Part shown: in pieces, positions 43,475 through 55,030 of the stretch
How positions within the stretch are numbered: position 1 is the stretch's first letter
How the letters are laid out: every line of letters starts with the position of its first letter
DNA from: Teratosphaeria epicoccoides
Taxonomy: Eukaryota > Ascomycota > Dothideomycetes > Mycosphaerellales > Teratosphaeriaceae
Length of the DNA stretch: 64,000 bases
Assembly (NCBI GenBank): GCA_021401465.1
Contig: JADDMT010000097.1
Span: 1-64,000, forward strand
Direction: 5' to 3'
Position numbers and translations under genes: made by a program
The notes under the pieces: generated by a model
Seen by the model: the letters and a program-made list of their open reading frames with translations, nothing else
Told to the model about the DNA's origin: nothing
Database searches by the model: none

Positions 43475-46201
43475 TCAACCAAATGGATTATCCTTCTCCT
43501 CCAGATCCTGAAACACCACTTCCGACGTGTTCCTGCCGTAACCATATCCATTTGCCTGCTGCTTCAATCCTGGCTCCTGTTCATCGCCATGACCTGCACC
43601 CTCCCCTTGGCCCCTCCCATACGTCTCCTCCTCATCCCGGATATAATTATGCTCTCCCTCCTTCTCTCGAGAGCTCTCGATATTCGTGCGCGGGCCCGAG
43701 TAGGCCAGGTCCGCTTCGCGCTGGTCTTCCGACAGGGTTTGCTTGGCGCCATTGACCTGCGGATCCTCCGAGCTCTGTCCTCGGGACCGGCTCTTGGACA
43801 CCACGATCGCTGGCGGTCCCTGCTCGCTGATCGAGGCCATGCGCAGTCTGCCTCCTGAGTGCAACATTGGCACGTCGTCCTTCGGAGGGTCCGCCTCGAT
43901 TGGATTCGTGCACCCTATAGGCACTCTACACTTCTTTGCGCTCTCCTGGTCCACCGTCCTCCAAATGACTTCCCGAACCTCTTTACCGACTTTCTCTATC
44001 GCATCCATAGCCCATATTACGTCTAAATGCTCGTATCCTTCTATAATCTTTTTGTGTACAATGCGTACGTGAGGCTCACGGCCTCTGTCAAAACGGCGTA
44101 GTAGTCTTCGGCCATCGACCAAATCGTCTGCACCTCCCACCCAGAGTGCGAGTGGTGGGAACCTGTCGTCATACCACGAAAACTGCCCTCTTCGCTCGTC
44201 ATGGTGTTGATGTGTCAAAGCTTGACAATGGAAAGAGGTCAAGTTTCTCTGCAGCTTTCTTCGTGCCGTGATGCCACCCTCTCTCCTCTTCTCACTGTCA
44301 AAATGCCGACGAATGACTTCGTCGTCCTCTTCATCTTCCTTGTCCTCCAGCCTTCCCTCTTCACGTGTAGCGAGGATACACTTTTGCTTTGCGAAACATT
44401 CTCGTCCCAGCCACCACCGCATACTTTCCGCACTTACGTAAACAGGCGCCCATTGGAACATTCGATCCCTCAACCCTCTGTCCCACCTTGTGTCCGACCA
44501 CGAAAACAAGAATGAGAAAACATGGTAGCCCATCCATCCGTAGAATGGTGCTGGGAAGACTTTATGCGCTTCCATCATCAAAGGTATAAAGGCGTGGATG
44601 CCGAAGATCATTCGAAATAAGCTTGGTGGGACCAGGCGCATGAACTTGAAGTAGATCTTTCCGATAAGCGGTCCAGCATATGCAGCAGGCGCTAATGCGC
44701 AAAAGACGGAGATCTTCTCGCCCAGCTCCGGGCGTTGTTCCTTGGCCAAGGCAACGAAGGTCTGTGTCGTGCCTTGACTATGCGCTATCAGGGCCAGCTT
44801 CGGGAAGCCAGTCTCTTTGAGCACTCTCGAAGTGAGTGCAGCCAGATCCAGTACGCCCATCTGCCTTATATTCCACGCCCACATCCTTGGATCTTCGTAC
44901 TTCAGCATTGTGTGCTTTGGCTTGAAACCGCATCGGTTGTTGCCGAGCCAGACATCATATCCACTCTTCGCCAAGTAGAATGCCAGCGAGTCGTCATCAT
45001 TTGAGCAGAAAGCGCCGGAGCATTGGAGGAGGCCGTGCATCATGAGTACAGGATATTTCTTGTTGCCATCCGGGGCCGGCTCTGCTTCTGCATAGCCTGA
45101 GTCGCGTGGAGAGTTGTGGAAGACGTCTGGTCCATCTGTTGCACGAGAAGACGTTGACGGTCGTATGTAGTCGCGAGGGTTGAAGATGTGCCACAGCTCA
45201 ATTATGAAGCCATCCTCGGTCTCAACTTCGAAAGTCTCAGAGTCCAGGCCCACGCGACGGGCGTAGTACGCCACATCCACTACCAGAGGGTCTGGCCCAC
45301 CCTCGGTGGGCACAAACTCCCCATCTTGTGGCATTGTGTCGCCCTTCTCGCCAGAAGGTGTGGGTGTGCCTTGTTGCTTCATCCATTCCCGGTCCGCTGC
45401 CCTACGCTCTTGGGCACGTTTCTGCTCCTCCTCATAGAATAATCTTCGCTTGTTCGGATTCTGCAACTTGGCTCGCCTGCCCATGTGCCGCAGAATCTTT
45501 GGTACCGCGCAAACAATGGTGCCCATGGCAATCGCTAGCAGAAAGTAGAACGACAGCACCGAAGATACAGCCCTGAAGAACCAACATTGTATCGTGCGCA
45601 TCCACGACGGCGGTCCATACATAGGTAGGGGAGGAAACAACGGATTCGTCCTACTGGGTGGCACGGCCTGTGTCAACGGCGCATCTGGCTGCTCCTCCGC
45701 CCTCGTCCTCCCGACTCTTTTCTCCACCTCATTTCTCGGCGAGATAAGCGGCGACAGTATTCTCGGGCCATGTCTCGTCCCGTCCTTACTTTCCCTCACC
45801 ACTCCTCTCGGGGGAGATCTTGGTCTCTCATACCCGTCCAGCTCATCCTTCAGGCGATTCAACTTCGCGGCCTCCTCCACCGGAATCGTCGGTAATCGCC
45901 CACCGTTCGCGGTCTCGACGACTGGGTCCAAGGGGGTGATGAACTTTGCCTCGACTGCTTGCGTGGAACCGGTGTTGTCGTCTTCTTGGCCGGGTGTCAG
46001 ATGTGCCAAGCGTTGTGCCTGCTGTGCAAATGCGATGCTGCTCTTCTCCTTCTCGTGACCCATGCCAAGGAATGACTCGCCGATGCTCGCCAGCAAGGGC
46101 ATCCTCAAACAGGAACGCGAGCGCGACCTTCTGGGACCTTCCTCCCGCTGTTGAGACTCGGGACGTCCCGACGCGAGACGCGCTGTGGGTGAGATTCGCA
46201 T
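43475..46201 (-). CDS. alpha/beta-hydrolase lipase, steryl ester hydrolase-like (Yeh/Tgl1 type)
   Basis: A single-exon frame of 908 residues from an ATG at 46201. After a disordered N-terminus, one membrane segment lies near residues 210-232 (VLSFYFLLAIAMGTIVCAV). The AB-hydrolase lipase region follows: FEVETEDGFIIELWHI, VLMMHGLLQCSGAF, YDVWLGNNRCGF. The nucleophile is Ser in AHSQGTT (near 473), the acid is Asp in VGGADDLVD (near 696) and the His is in GYEHLDVIW (near 725). This layout matches the membrane-anchored Yeh1/Yeh2 steryl ester hydrolases, which free sterols from lipid droplets or at the plasma membrane. The C-terminus is long, charged and disordered. Confidence 0.85.
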   Translation of the reverse strand: MRISPTARLASGRPESQQREEGPRRSRSRSCLRMPLLASIGESFLGMGHEKEKSSIAFAQQAQRLAHLTPGQEDDNTGSTQAVEAKFITPLDPVVETANGGRLPTIPVEEAAKLNRLKDELDGYERPRSPPRGVVRESKDGTRHGPRILSPLISPRNEVEKRVGRTRAEEQPDAPLTQAVPPSRTNPLFPPLPMYGPPSWMRTIQCWFFRAVSSVLSFYFLLAIAMGTIVCAVPKILRHMGRRAKLQNPNKRRLFYEEEQKRAQERRAADREWMKQQGTPTPSGEKGDTMPQDGEFVPTEGGPDPLVVDVAYYARRVGLDSETFEVETEDGFIIELWHIFNPRDYIRPSTSSRATDGPDVFHNSPRDSGYAEAEPAPDGNKKYPVLMMHGLLQCSGAFCSNDDDSLAFYLAKSGYDVWLGNNRCGFKPKHTMLKYEDPRMWAWNIRQMGVLDLAALTSRVLKETGFPKLALIAHSQGTTQTFVALAKEQRPELGEKISVFCALAPAAYAGPLIGKIYFKFMRLVPPSLFRMIFGIHAFIPLMMEAHKVFPAPFYGWMGYHVFSFLFSWSDTRWDRGLRDRMFQWAPVYVSAESMRWWLGRECFAKQKCILATREEGRLEDKEDEEDDEVIRRHFDSEKRREGGITARRKLQRNLTSFHCQALTHQHHDERRGQFSWYDDRFPPLALWVGGADDLVDGRRLLRRFDRGREPHVRIVHKKIIEGYEHLDVIWAMDAIEKVGKEVREVIWRTVDQESAKKCRVPIGCTNPIEADPPKDDVPMLHSGGRLRMASISEQGPPAIVVSKSRSRGQSSEDPQVNGAKQTLSEDQREADLAYSGPRTNIESSREKEGEHNYIRDEEETYGRGQGEGAGHGDEQEPGLKQQANGYGYGRNTSEVVFQDLEEKDNPFG

Positions 46202-47057
46202 GTGATGCGCTTGTGCGAAGGGGGGAAGCAGGGTAATAATAGTTGGGTGGTGGAAGCATTCATAGGACAGGGAGAATTAAATACTGTGACCATATGTGAT
46301 TTGACTACATTTCTCGTCGATCATCGACCTAACCAGCCGCGTCGAGGCGTCGTATGGCGTGGTTCTTTGACAGGTTTTTGGCCCGGTAGATGATCTCTGA
46401 CGCACCTCATCTCGGAAGACGTGGCCGGACAAACGCGTGCTGCGCTTTGTGTGGCTGCGTCGTCGCGACACGATCACGTCCAGGTGTACCGCGTGTATGT
46501 TCCATGATGAACTCTAGCATTTTCGCGACATGAGAGAACGGGCGGAGAGGAGAAACAACATCCGCGGATTACATACGTGGTGCATGCTTCCCCTGTCGCT
46601 TGGCGTCCCATGTGTTCACGGTCACGGTCACGGTCACGTTCACGCTCCACGATGGGCTGTACGGTCTAGCAATAAAATGAGTGTGCCTTCTCGAACTCTG
46701 TCTGGACCGGAGCTTCGAAGAGCTCCGAATGGCGGAGGACAGTCCGATCGCAAACCTTCGCAAAAAACGAATGAATATCAGAATATGTAGCGTGATCAGT
46801 GCGTCGACTTGTTGATGCATGTGAGAGTGGGTGCGGTAACCACCCTTGTTATTATACAGCATGTGGACCTGGTGGACTGCATGCAGGTGGTGGACGGACC
46901 AGCATTGCACGCACCCTGGTAATTTGCTTACCTCGGCATCGGCGAGGCCGCTGGGCGACGGCTGGCAGTAGTAGTGGTAAAATCGTGAACGACGTTCCTC
47001 TCTTACTTGTGCTTTGCAATGAGTCCCAGTTCTTCTCATGACTTCAGCGCGTAGAGA
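46202..47057. promoter_or_regulatory. divergent intergenic region between lipase and PEX6
   Basis: About 855 bp between the start codons of two divergent genes. It contains a short hexamer repeat (46614-46643) and otherwise no recognised site. No supported gene lies inside. Confidence 0.45.
46614..46643. repeat. five-copy GGTCAC/GTTCAC hexamer array
   Basis: Five consecutive hexamers read GTTCAC, three GGTCAC and GTTCAC. It lies in the divergent lipase-PEX6 promoter region and could be a simple satellite or a small binding-site array. Confidence 0.6.
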
Positions 47058-50000
47058 ATGGCATATGGGATCCCGGTCGCGGGGTCGCTGAAGCGCAAGA
47101 GAAGGAGGAGAGAGGACAAGCCGGCCGTCTCGGCCAAAATATTTCTGGATGGCAGCTTGAAGGGCGAAATTGGCGTACTCTCCGCGGATCTGGTAGAAGA
47201 TCTATATCCGCGACTGGCGAGCGTCGGAGAGTCATTCTATGCTGCATTGACTCCATGGACACCCAGTCCAACACCGGCAGAATGTAGTTGGTGCATCCTC
47301 CCGTTCCGCGGGCAGAGCAAAGAGGAGAAACAGCTCGCACCATCCACCATTCGCTTCCCTGCTGGCGCGCCGAGCACACAGAGTTTTGTTCATCTCGTTC
47401 AAACACTGTCGCCAAGCCGAACGATCCGCCAGAATGCTGCGGTGGAGGTCAGGATCAGTGATGTGGTGCCATTGGCGTTGGACACTGTTTACATTGCGGT
47501 AGACAGCGATGCGATCACCAGGCTCGAGGAGGTGCAGAAGCGGTTCGGAGGAAGCTTGGCAAACGTCAATGGGTACAGTGTCAAGCGGAGTGGAAATAAG
47601 GCACAGCTGCATGAGGCTGCACAGGATGACACGAGTATAGGCGACGACAGCACCAGACAACTTCTCAATGGGGCTCTGAGCCGGTTCCAGGTGGTGCACG
47701 CGGGAGATGTCCTGCCCTTGGCTCTCACGCATCCGGCCACTCACGCGCCTACACCTCCCGCGAAAGTCTTGGCTTGTGAGCCGGTAGCCCAAGGTGTTCT
47801 GACTGCGGAAACCAGGGTCGTCATCACCTCTGCATCGTCAGAGCGAAGGCAGAACAATCTTGGCAATCGCACCTTGATGTCGCCGCGGCTTGACGAGGAG
47901 TCTGAGGAGGATGACACATCCAACGAAGTATTTGTTTCGGCGACAGAGGACTCACCTGCTAAGCCACTCAAGCCGGTCGTCGTCTCTAAATCCGCAACTG
48001 ATTTCTCGAATACGGAAGACACAATGGGATCTGAAACCGAGGACAGCAATCTCTCAGACGATTCAGATGATATGATCTCGCTTGCCAAATCTGGCATTCC
48101 AGAGCAACCTTCAGGCCTAAGCTCTGCGTTGACCTCTGCGACCCCAAGAGCTTTCCTTGGAGCCAGGACTGGTGGTGCAGGCACCCCTGGATCGGTCTAC
48201 TCGCACATGTCCGCCAGCACGATCCGTGGTGGACAGGCCACGAAGAGCAAGATATTCCGAGCCCAAGGACTTACGGAACCAATTCCCGAGGCATTGCTGC
48301 ATCCTAGACCTCCCAGCGAGGAAGACGATGAAGCGCGCGTGTTTGTTGACTCAAATGCGTTGGCAAGGTTGGGATGTTTCTCTGGCGACTGGGTCAAGGT
48401 CGAAGCAGCGGAGCACTTTGTTTTGCCACAACTAAGTGCGTTTGGTGCGCTTGGTGAATCTGCTTCGCAAACGTGGAGGCCTGTGAAGGTGTATGGGCTG
48501 CCTGACAGCATGTCGAAGCGTCCACAACGATATCAGGTCAACCCGCCAAGAAGTGAACGGAGAGACAGCATTTCTTCGCTCACTGCCACTTCAGGTGCAC
48601 CCGCTAGCCTATACGCGTCCCCTGTTCTGCTAGCTAACCTCAAGCAACCCGAGAATGTCAGTCTCGCACCTCTGGCCGTGGGTAAAAGGACGGCGATGAA
48701 GCGTCCAATTTCAGGTCGACCGGTATCTGCTGCGCCTAAGCAGCCTCCGACGGCTTCCGAAGTCACGTTGAGAAAGATCGTCAGTCCGCTATCGAGCGAG
48801 AGGGCGCTGAGCAATGTGCTTTTTGCCAATTTGAAAGAGCACTTTGAATGCAAGCAGAGAATCGTGAAGGCTGGTGATCTAATCGCAATACCAATTGATC
48901 AAAGCTTAGGGCGATCCTTGTTCGAAGGCAGTGCGGAGCAGGATGACAGCGCAAGCAGTGCTTTGCTTACTCAATGGCAGCCTCGGGCTGATCACCGACA
49001 TGAGTTTGGGAAGGTCACTGTCGCCTGGTTCACGATCGAGTCTGTCGACGTTCCGAAAGAAGATGTGGATACTGCCGAGGAAGCTGGCGCATGGGCAGGA
49101 GCCGCACGCATCGATCCTACCAGGATGACTATGCGACAATCCGGTGATGATCGACGTAAGCTGCCGCCGTTGTCTAGCAGCACATGGTCCTACTACTACG
49201 GCGTGAAGACGGTCCGGCCCAAGACTGCTGCACTGGGTCATGCTGCAAATGCAATGCCGGAGGTCACGCAGGGATACATCTCGACACTGCAAAGGCGCGT
49301 CAGAGAATTGATCACCGTCTCTACGAGCCCCCGCGCAGTACACCTCGGCCTTCCACCACTTGCGCTTCTGCTCACGAGCACGCAGAGGAGCATAGGCAAG
49401 ACTCATCTCACCCGCACCGTTTGCGCCGACCTAGGTATCCATTGCTTTGAGATCGACGCTTACGACATTGCTTCGGAAGGCGGTCAGGGGGTTGATACAC
49501 AGGCACAGGGGCTGCTAGAAGCACGCTGCGAACGCGCCTTAGACTGTGGAGCAGAATTTACCGCTATTTGCATCCAACACATCGAGAATTTGAGCTCGGA
49601 TCGCGTGGCGGGAAGTCTCAAGGAGGTCCTCAAACGGGCTCGAGTGCTCGTGGCGACGACGACAGATGTCGACAAGATCTCGGATGCCGTCAGAGGCCTG
49701 TTCACGCACGAACTCGAGATGGGCGCGCCAGACGAAAGCGAACGCGAAGGCATCCTTAGGGACGTGGTCTCTCAGTCTGGCATCCCTCTCGCTCCTGGTG
49801 TGGATTTGGCAGCGGTAGCCGTGAAGACCGCCGCACTTGTCGCGGGAGACCTAGTTGATGTTGTTGAGCGAGCCGTCGTTGCAAGGACGGAGCGTCTCGC
49901 GTCTCTTGCGGACGCGGCGCCTGAAAAGGCTGGTTTCACTTTCACAGTGAAAGATATCCAGCTCTCCGGCGGCGCAGCAGCGACCTCGCTCATCGCTGCG

Positions 50001-51402
50001 GATTTCGATGCAGCAGTCGATCTGGCCCGGAAGAACTTCGCAGATGCCATAGGCGCGCCGAAGATCCCGAACGTGCAATGGTCGGATGTCGGAGGTCTGA
50101 CGCATGTCAAGGACGCGGTTGTCGAGACCATCCAGCTGCCGCTGTCCAGGCCGGAGCTGTTCGCCAAAGGCCTGAAGAAGCGAAGTGGTATCCTCTTCTA
50201 CGGTCCTCCGGGTACAGGCAAGACGCTACTGGCCAAAGCTATTGCCACGGAGTTCAGCCTCAACTTCTTCTCCGTCAAAGGTCCAGAACTTCTTAACATG
50301 TACATTGGCGAGTCTGAGGCCAATGTCCGCCGTGTCTTTCAACGCGCTCGCGACGCACGACCCTGCGTCGTCTTCTTCGACGAGCTGGACTCCGTGGCGC
50401 CGAAACGTGGCAACCAAGGTGACAGCGGTGGAGTAATGGATCGAATTGTGTCGCAGCTGCTGGCTGAGTTAGATGGTATGAGCGACGGTGAGGAGAGTGG
50501 AGGCGGCGTCTTCGTGATTGGTGCGACGAACCGACCGGATTTGCTGGATCAGGCTCTCTTGCGGCCGGGTCGTTTCGATAAGATGCTTTATCTGGGTATA
50601 AGTGACACGCATGAGAAGCAGGCAACGATTTTGGGCGCGTTGACGAGGAAGTGGGTTTCGATTCTTGGTCTCAAAAGATCATGCGCAAGTGTGCTGACCC
50701 AACATTCGCAGCTTCAACCTCGAACCCTCGCTCTCGCTGCCCAGAGTTGCGGAGTCACTGCCCTTCACGTTCACGGGCGCGGATTTGTATGCCCTGTGCT
50801 CCGACGCAATGCTTAAAGCAGTTACGCGATCTGCGCGTCTCGTGGATGACAAGCTCGCTGCCATCAATTCCGAGCGTCTCGCGCGCGGGCAGAGTAAGGC
50901 GAGCGTGGCCTACTACTTTGATCACTTCGCCACCGACACCGATACTGAGGTGTCAGTCACTGAGGAGGACTTTGTGCTGGCGAGACGGGAGTTGGTGCCG
51001 TCTGTCAGCGTGGAGGAGCTGCAGCACTATGAGCGGGTACGTGCGACTTTCGAGGGGACTGGTAAGAAAGAGGAAAGCCGAAATGACCTTGCCGGTGGTC
51101 CGCGTCACGAGGAAATGGGTCGTAGTCAGAATGGCAGGCCGATGTCCAGAGGCGAGGTGGATATGATGGTCAGTAGGGCTATCTCGAGCAGGAGCAGGGA
51201 TGGCCAACCGGCCGTGAACGGGCAAGGCCCTAGGCAGCGTGCGGTTCCTGAAGAGTTGTCAGATCGGGATGACAACTTCGTGATCAGGACGGACAAGATG
51301 TCCTTGAATGGGGCAATGGGCAAGAGTAAGGGCAAAGGGAAGGATGCGGTTGATGGACCAGTCGTGAGTGGTGAGGGCGAAGGCGAGGATCTGTATGACT
51401 GA
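47058..51402 (+). CDS. PEX6: peroxisomal AAA-ATPase PEX6
   Basis: Exons 47058-50650 and 50712-51402, across a 61-bp GT-AG intron, give 1427 residues. The N-terminal half carries the PEX6 N-domains (SAKIFLDG, VYIAVDSDAITRLEE). The first AAA domain (about 755-960) is degenerate, with a weak Walker A (TSTQRSIGKT) and no proper Walker B. The second is intact: Walker A GPPGTGKT begins at residue 1049, Walker B FFDELDS is near 1107, and it has IGATNRPDLLD and LLRPGRFDK. The splice restores LTRN-FNLEPSLSL followed by FTFTGADLYALCSDAM. With PEX1 it forms the motor that extracts ubiquitinated PEX5 from the peroxisome membrane. The C-terminus is disordered and acidic. Confidence 0.95.
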
Positions 51403-51756
51403 TGATTTCAGTGTCATTGATGAGTACGCATCCATGAAGATGTCTTTGGCAAAGCAGATTTCGGTAGCATCAAGCTGGAATTTGGAAGCGGTCTGGAACG
51501 CAGCGACTGCTTGACCGGCTCAATCGACTCCTCCAGATTCTTGGACATTCAAGATCATGCAGACACGTGTTTCGCGAATTGCGATCCATCTGCTTTGAGC
51601 CTTCGAGTGTCCAATTTCCAGCCGCGATTTCCTCATCTCAGACGTAGCATTAGGAAAGCAGTAGCTAGCAAGCTTGGAATCACCGCGTCCGACCAGCCCC
51701 ATGGCCCCGCCTGCCTCCCACACCTAACCCAGCTACTTCTTGTGACTCAGAACTCT
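51403..51756. other. convergent intergenic region
   Basis: About 350 bp between the 3' end of PEX6 and the last exon of the S29 gene on the other strand. No feature was recognised besides the expected 3' ends. Confidence 0.45.
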
Positions 51757-52051
51757 TCAGCGGCACTGCGTCATTGTCAGACGCCCAGTCCATCACAACG
51801 TGGCCCATGTCTCATACCTTCATGAAGCCGATATCGGCAGCCTTCTCTCTGAACGCCTGACGGGACATGTTCAGGCCGTACTTCCTGATGACGCCGGCTT
51901 TCTTCTTGTCGCCAGTAACGCGGCTTTACGATCTCGTCAGTGCGTTGCCAGAATCTTGCCACCTCAATATTCCCGACTCGGCGACCTACCACCCGCGGGA
52001 GCCCTTGCCGTAGGTACGGGGGCGGGAAAAGTAGACGTTCTCGTGAGACAT
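51757..52051 (-). CDS. RPS29: 40S ribosomal protein S29 (uS14)
   Basis: Three small exons on the minus strand, 52051-51990, 51923-51818 and 51765-51757, with introns of 66 and 52 bp, encode 58 residues. Exon 1 is [20 protein letters not shown]. The first splice makes Cys21 in CRV, and exon 2 contains [26 protein letters not shown]. The 9-nt last exon adds Cys-Arg-stop, matching the usual K-x-R end; stopping in the intron at 51812 is the alternative. Of the four zinc Cys of the family (C-x2-C...C-x2-C) only the first is kept; the others are Thr24, Ser41 and Ala44, and there is a two-residue insertion after position 24. The protein binds 18S rRNA in the 40S head. Confidence 0.88.
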
Positions 52052-52347
52052 CGTGGACTCGTTCGCTGTTGTATCTTGCGGTGTTGATGTCCCATATGTT
52101 GTTGGAGCCTTTGCGCTCGATCTGGCGTGCGAAGGTGCGGAATTCTCGGTGTGTCGCGGAAGGGCGACACCTTGATGGCATGTCTTGGCATGATCGACCA
52201 TCAATGTGCCTTTCGCCAAGACGTGCTCCGGTGCCTGTGACGCTCCATGTGGAAGTCGCCTTTGGACGGAATAGTGGAATGGAGCTGGAATGATGTTTTT
52301 CAAGAGTCTCTACAGGCAAATGCTAGCAATTCCTTGTTCAGATCAGC

Positions 52348-53277
52348 CTACGAACCCATCTTCTTCCTCACCCATTCACCCATCTTGCGCAGACTTTCGT
52401 CGGCCTCTGGTGCCTTGCCGGCCATGAACTCGAACACATGTTGCTGGCCATCTGCGATCTCCAATACATGCTCCACGCCAGCTTCCTTGAGCTTCTCCGC
52501 GAACCGCACTGCATCATCCCTCAGTCCGTCGTCCCCTGCAGCGGAGATCCAGGTCGGCGGCAGTCGCTTCAAATCATCAATGGAGGCGTAGATGGGAGAG
52601 ATGAGTGGATCATGCTTCTTTGCTCCGCCGGCGACATACATGTCCGCGAAGACGTGAGGAGCCGAGAGGGCGTCTTTCTGCTCGTTGGTCCGCAGACTCT
52701 CGCTGTCTTGACATACAACGTCGTACCAGGGACTCAGGGCTACCGAGGCCGCGGGCGGACTCACGCCTTCCAGATTGAGCTTCAGTGGCACAGTGGCTGA
52801 GAGTCCGCCACCACAGGAGTCGCCTGCCACGACAATATTCTTATTGGAGTATCCTTGGTCCAAAAGCCACTTGTAGGCAGAGACACAATCGTCCAGCGCT
52901 GCTGGGTAGGCGTGCTCGGGCGTCATGCGGTAGTCTACCATCAACGCTGGTGCGTTACACTGTTTTGCCAGATGAGCTGCGAGCTTGCGGTGGGAAGTTG
53001 TGCTGCCGATTGAGTACCCGCCTCCATGCATGAAGAGGATCACATGGCTGCTGGACGTTCCAGCCGGTCGACACCATTTGGCTGGTCCGCGGGTCGGGAA
53101 TGGAAGACCGACGCTCTCATACGTTGTCGACGGCTCCTCGACAGCTGCGTGGGAGGCTACGTCGTAAATTGCTCGGTTGATGAAGACGTTACCATCCTGG
53201 AAATTGGCGCTGAACGCTGTGAAAAGATCGCGGAGAGCGCCTGATTCTTTGCTGGGAGCCATGCTTGGTGACGGCAT
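52348..53277 (-). CDS. alpha/beta hydrolase, hormone-sensitive-lipase family
   Basis: A single-exon frame of 309 residues from the ATG at 53277; a second ATG at 53262 (MAPSKES) is equally likely. The oxyanion-hole motif HGGG is in LFMHGGGYSIGS. The family signature DYRMTPEHAYPAALDD follows. The nucleophile Ser is in GDSCGGG, the acid is Asp in AAGDDGLRDDA and the His is in QQHVFEF. Members hydrolyse short acyl esters, lactones or secondary-metabolite acetates. No signal peptide is present, so it is probably cytosolic. A second member of the same family lies 6.4 kb away on the other strand. Confidence 0.88.
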   Translation of the reverse strand: MPSPSMAPSKESGALRDLFTAFSANFQDGNVFINRAIYDVASHAAVEEPSTTYESVGLPFPTRGPAKWCRPAGTSSSHVILFMHGGGYSIGSTTSHRKLAAHLAKQCNAPALMVDYRMTPEHAYPAALDDCVSAYKWLLDQGYSNKNIVVAGDSCGGGLSATVPLKLNLEGVSPPAASVALSPWYDVVCQDSESLRTNEQKDALSAPHVFADMYVAGGAKKHDPLISPIYASIDDLKRLPPTWISAAGDDGLRDDAVRFAEKLKEAGVEHVLEIADGQQHVFEFMAGKAPEADESLRKMGEWVRKKMGS

Positions 53278-53765
53278 CAATGCCTGCTCGATCTAAGAGT
53301 ATCTTGAGTGCTGTGCAAAGGCTCTCCAATATGCTGATGAACTTTGAAGTCGCGTGTCTGGTCGAAGTGAAGTCAATCCGCATTTAATGCTCCTGCCATG
53401 TTCCATGATGTCAAAGTGCAACGCCTGAGTAATGTTGACATGACAAAGTTGTGCCTGCTCCTTTCGGACGGAATGTCCACTTCTTTCCCGCATGACTCAT
53501 GCACTGTCCACACACCTGCACTCACGGATACAGTGTCGCCATGCACGAGTCCAGAAACGTAACGCCGCGCAGGAGAGATGGGAATTCATGCCCGCTTCAG
53601 TTTCCCCTCTCGATGCATTTCGCGCGATTAGCGGACCGAGGATGCCGAGCCTGTACCACCTCATGCTGACATGAAAGTTTCTTTCCATTATCAGTTCTCA
53701 GATCCTGCATCTGCTTTCGATATCGTCTACACACTCTTCTTTGCTCACGAGGCTATCAGGCCGAC
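53278..53765. other. divergent intergenic region
   Basis: About 490 bp between the minus-strand hydrolase and the plus-strand hypothetical gene, expected to hold both promoters. No specific site was recognised. Confidence 0.45.
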
Positions 53766-54701
53766 ATGGAAAGCAACGAATCGAGCTTTCGCACGCGTGT
53801 TCTTGGATCGGCTAAAGGACTTGCTGGCTCCAACTTCTCTGGCGTGGCGGGTATAGAGGAGGAGCTGAAGGACCGGTTGCCTGGTAAGGTTCAAACACCA
53901 CAGTATGGCAGTCGACTCGATCGTTTGGGAGAATTGCCAGCGCAATTCCGTCATGAAACGGCTGGGACTATTGAACAAGAGGACTCCTTTTGTACTCCTC
54001 CAGATATCGAACGCAGCCGGTGGACCGAAGAGGAGTTCAACAGCTTTTGTCAGGGAACAGCCCTCGACCTGAACGAACCGAGCGGCATGCCTGCGGCAGT
54101 GGGCGGAGACGATGGAGATGGAGATGAGTCCATCTCTAATACTTACTGCAGGGCGGAGTCATGGCATATGACTTGGAATGATGCGCCGGGAGTGGCGATT
54201 GAATCCCATGAGGCCGACGATCGTCCAGCATCACATAAGTCGACCAAGTCGTGTGAGGCACACATGAGCCATACAGCCGCAACAACTGCGAGGATCGAGC
54301 AGCTGAAGCGGCATCTGAGCAGGGTCGCGGTGAGTGAGCGGGAGGGAACACTCGTGAGCCACGGATTGCCTATCCGATCATACGGCTTGATCGAAAGGGA
54401 CGTGCCGGCATCTGATCATGAAGTCCAGCAGCACCACCAGTCGATTGTATCGAACGCAGCCCAGGACTTTTTCCCATGTCTTTCGTGCAAACACCGTCAA
54501 TGCCACGAGAATCTGAAGGCACTGGTGTCACCAACATCAACGATTCGATCCCTGCATAGCATTCACGTCACGTGTGAACGATCATTCGACAGTGTAGCGA
54601 GCTGCAGGGCGCATCTCATGCTCCCTCATCATGTAATGTCATCTCCGTGCAACAACGTTATATCTGGGTTGAATAGGCGGTACAGTCTGTCGAGGGGGTG
54701 A
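53766..54701 (+). CDS. hypothetical protein
   Basis: A 311-residue frame from an ATG at 53766. The first 110 residues look most like real protein: SSFRTRVLGSAKGLAG, IEEELKDRLPG, SRLDRLGELPAQFRHE and RSRWTEEEFNSFCQG. The later part has a helix (TARIEQLKRHLSR) followed by a strong donor-like GTGAGTGAG. The segment after it may therefore be intronic, and the annotated C-terminus is doubtful. No domain was recognised. Confidence 0.5.
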   Translation: MESNESSFRTRVLGSAKGLAGSNFSGVAGIEEELKDRLPGKVQTPQYGSRLDRLGELPAQFRHETAGTIEQEDSFCTPPDIERSRWTEEEFNSFCQGTALDLNEPSGMPAAVGGDDGDGDESISNTYCRAESWHMTWNDAPGVAIESHEADDRPASHKSTKSCEAHMSHTAATTARIEQLKRHLSRVAVSEREGTLVSHGLPIRSYGLIERDVPASDHEVQQHHQSIVSNAAQDFFPCLSCKHRQCHENLKALVSPTSTIRSLHSIHVTCERSFDSVASCRAHLMLPHHVMSSPCNNVISGLNRRYSLSRG

Positions 54702-55030
54702 CGATGGCATCGGGAATAACAGCGTTCACGAGGCCATTTGAAAACGACAGAGGGTCAAGTGCTCGCGAAAGACCATGCGTTGTGTTCGCGGGGAGATGAT
54801 GCCTTGGGGCAGTCTATGAGAAAGGGGATGATGGAACGAAGCAGGACACTGTAAGGCAGCCGTGCCCACCAAGACATCCCGAGAACCGCCCTCGTCGGGA
54901 ACGGGTCGGGTTGCATGTTCAGGCACTCTCAAGCGCCGTGCACAGGTCTATAGCGGACAGTGTTTTTGCCAGACAGTACATCCTCAAAGCCACTACTGGC
55001 TCGTTGGATACTTTCAAAGCTCTCGACCAT
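54702..55030. other. convergent intergenic region
   Basis: About 330 bp between the 3' ends of the hypothetical gene and eIF3d. Nothing else was recognised. Confidence 0.45.
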
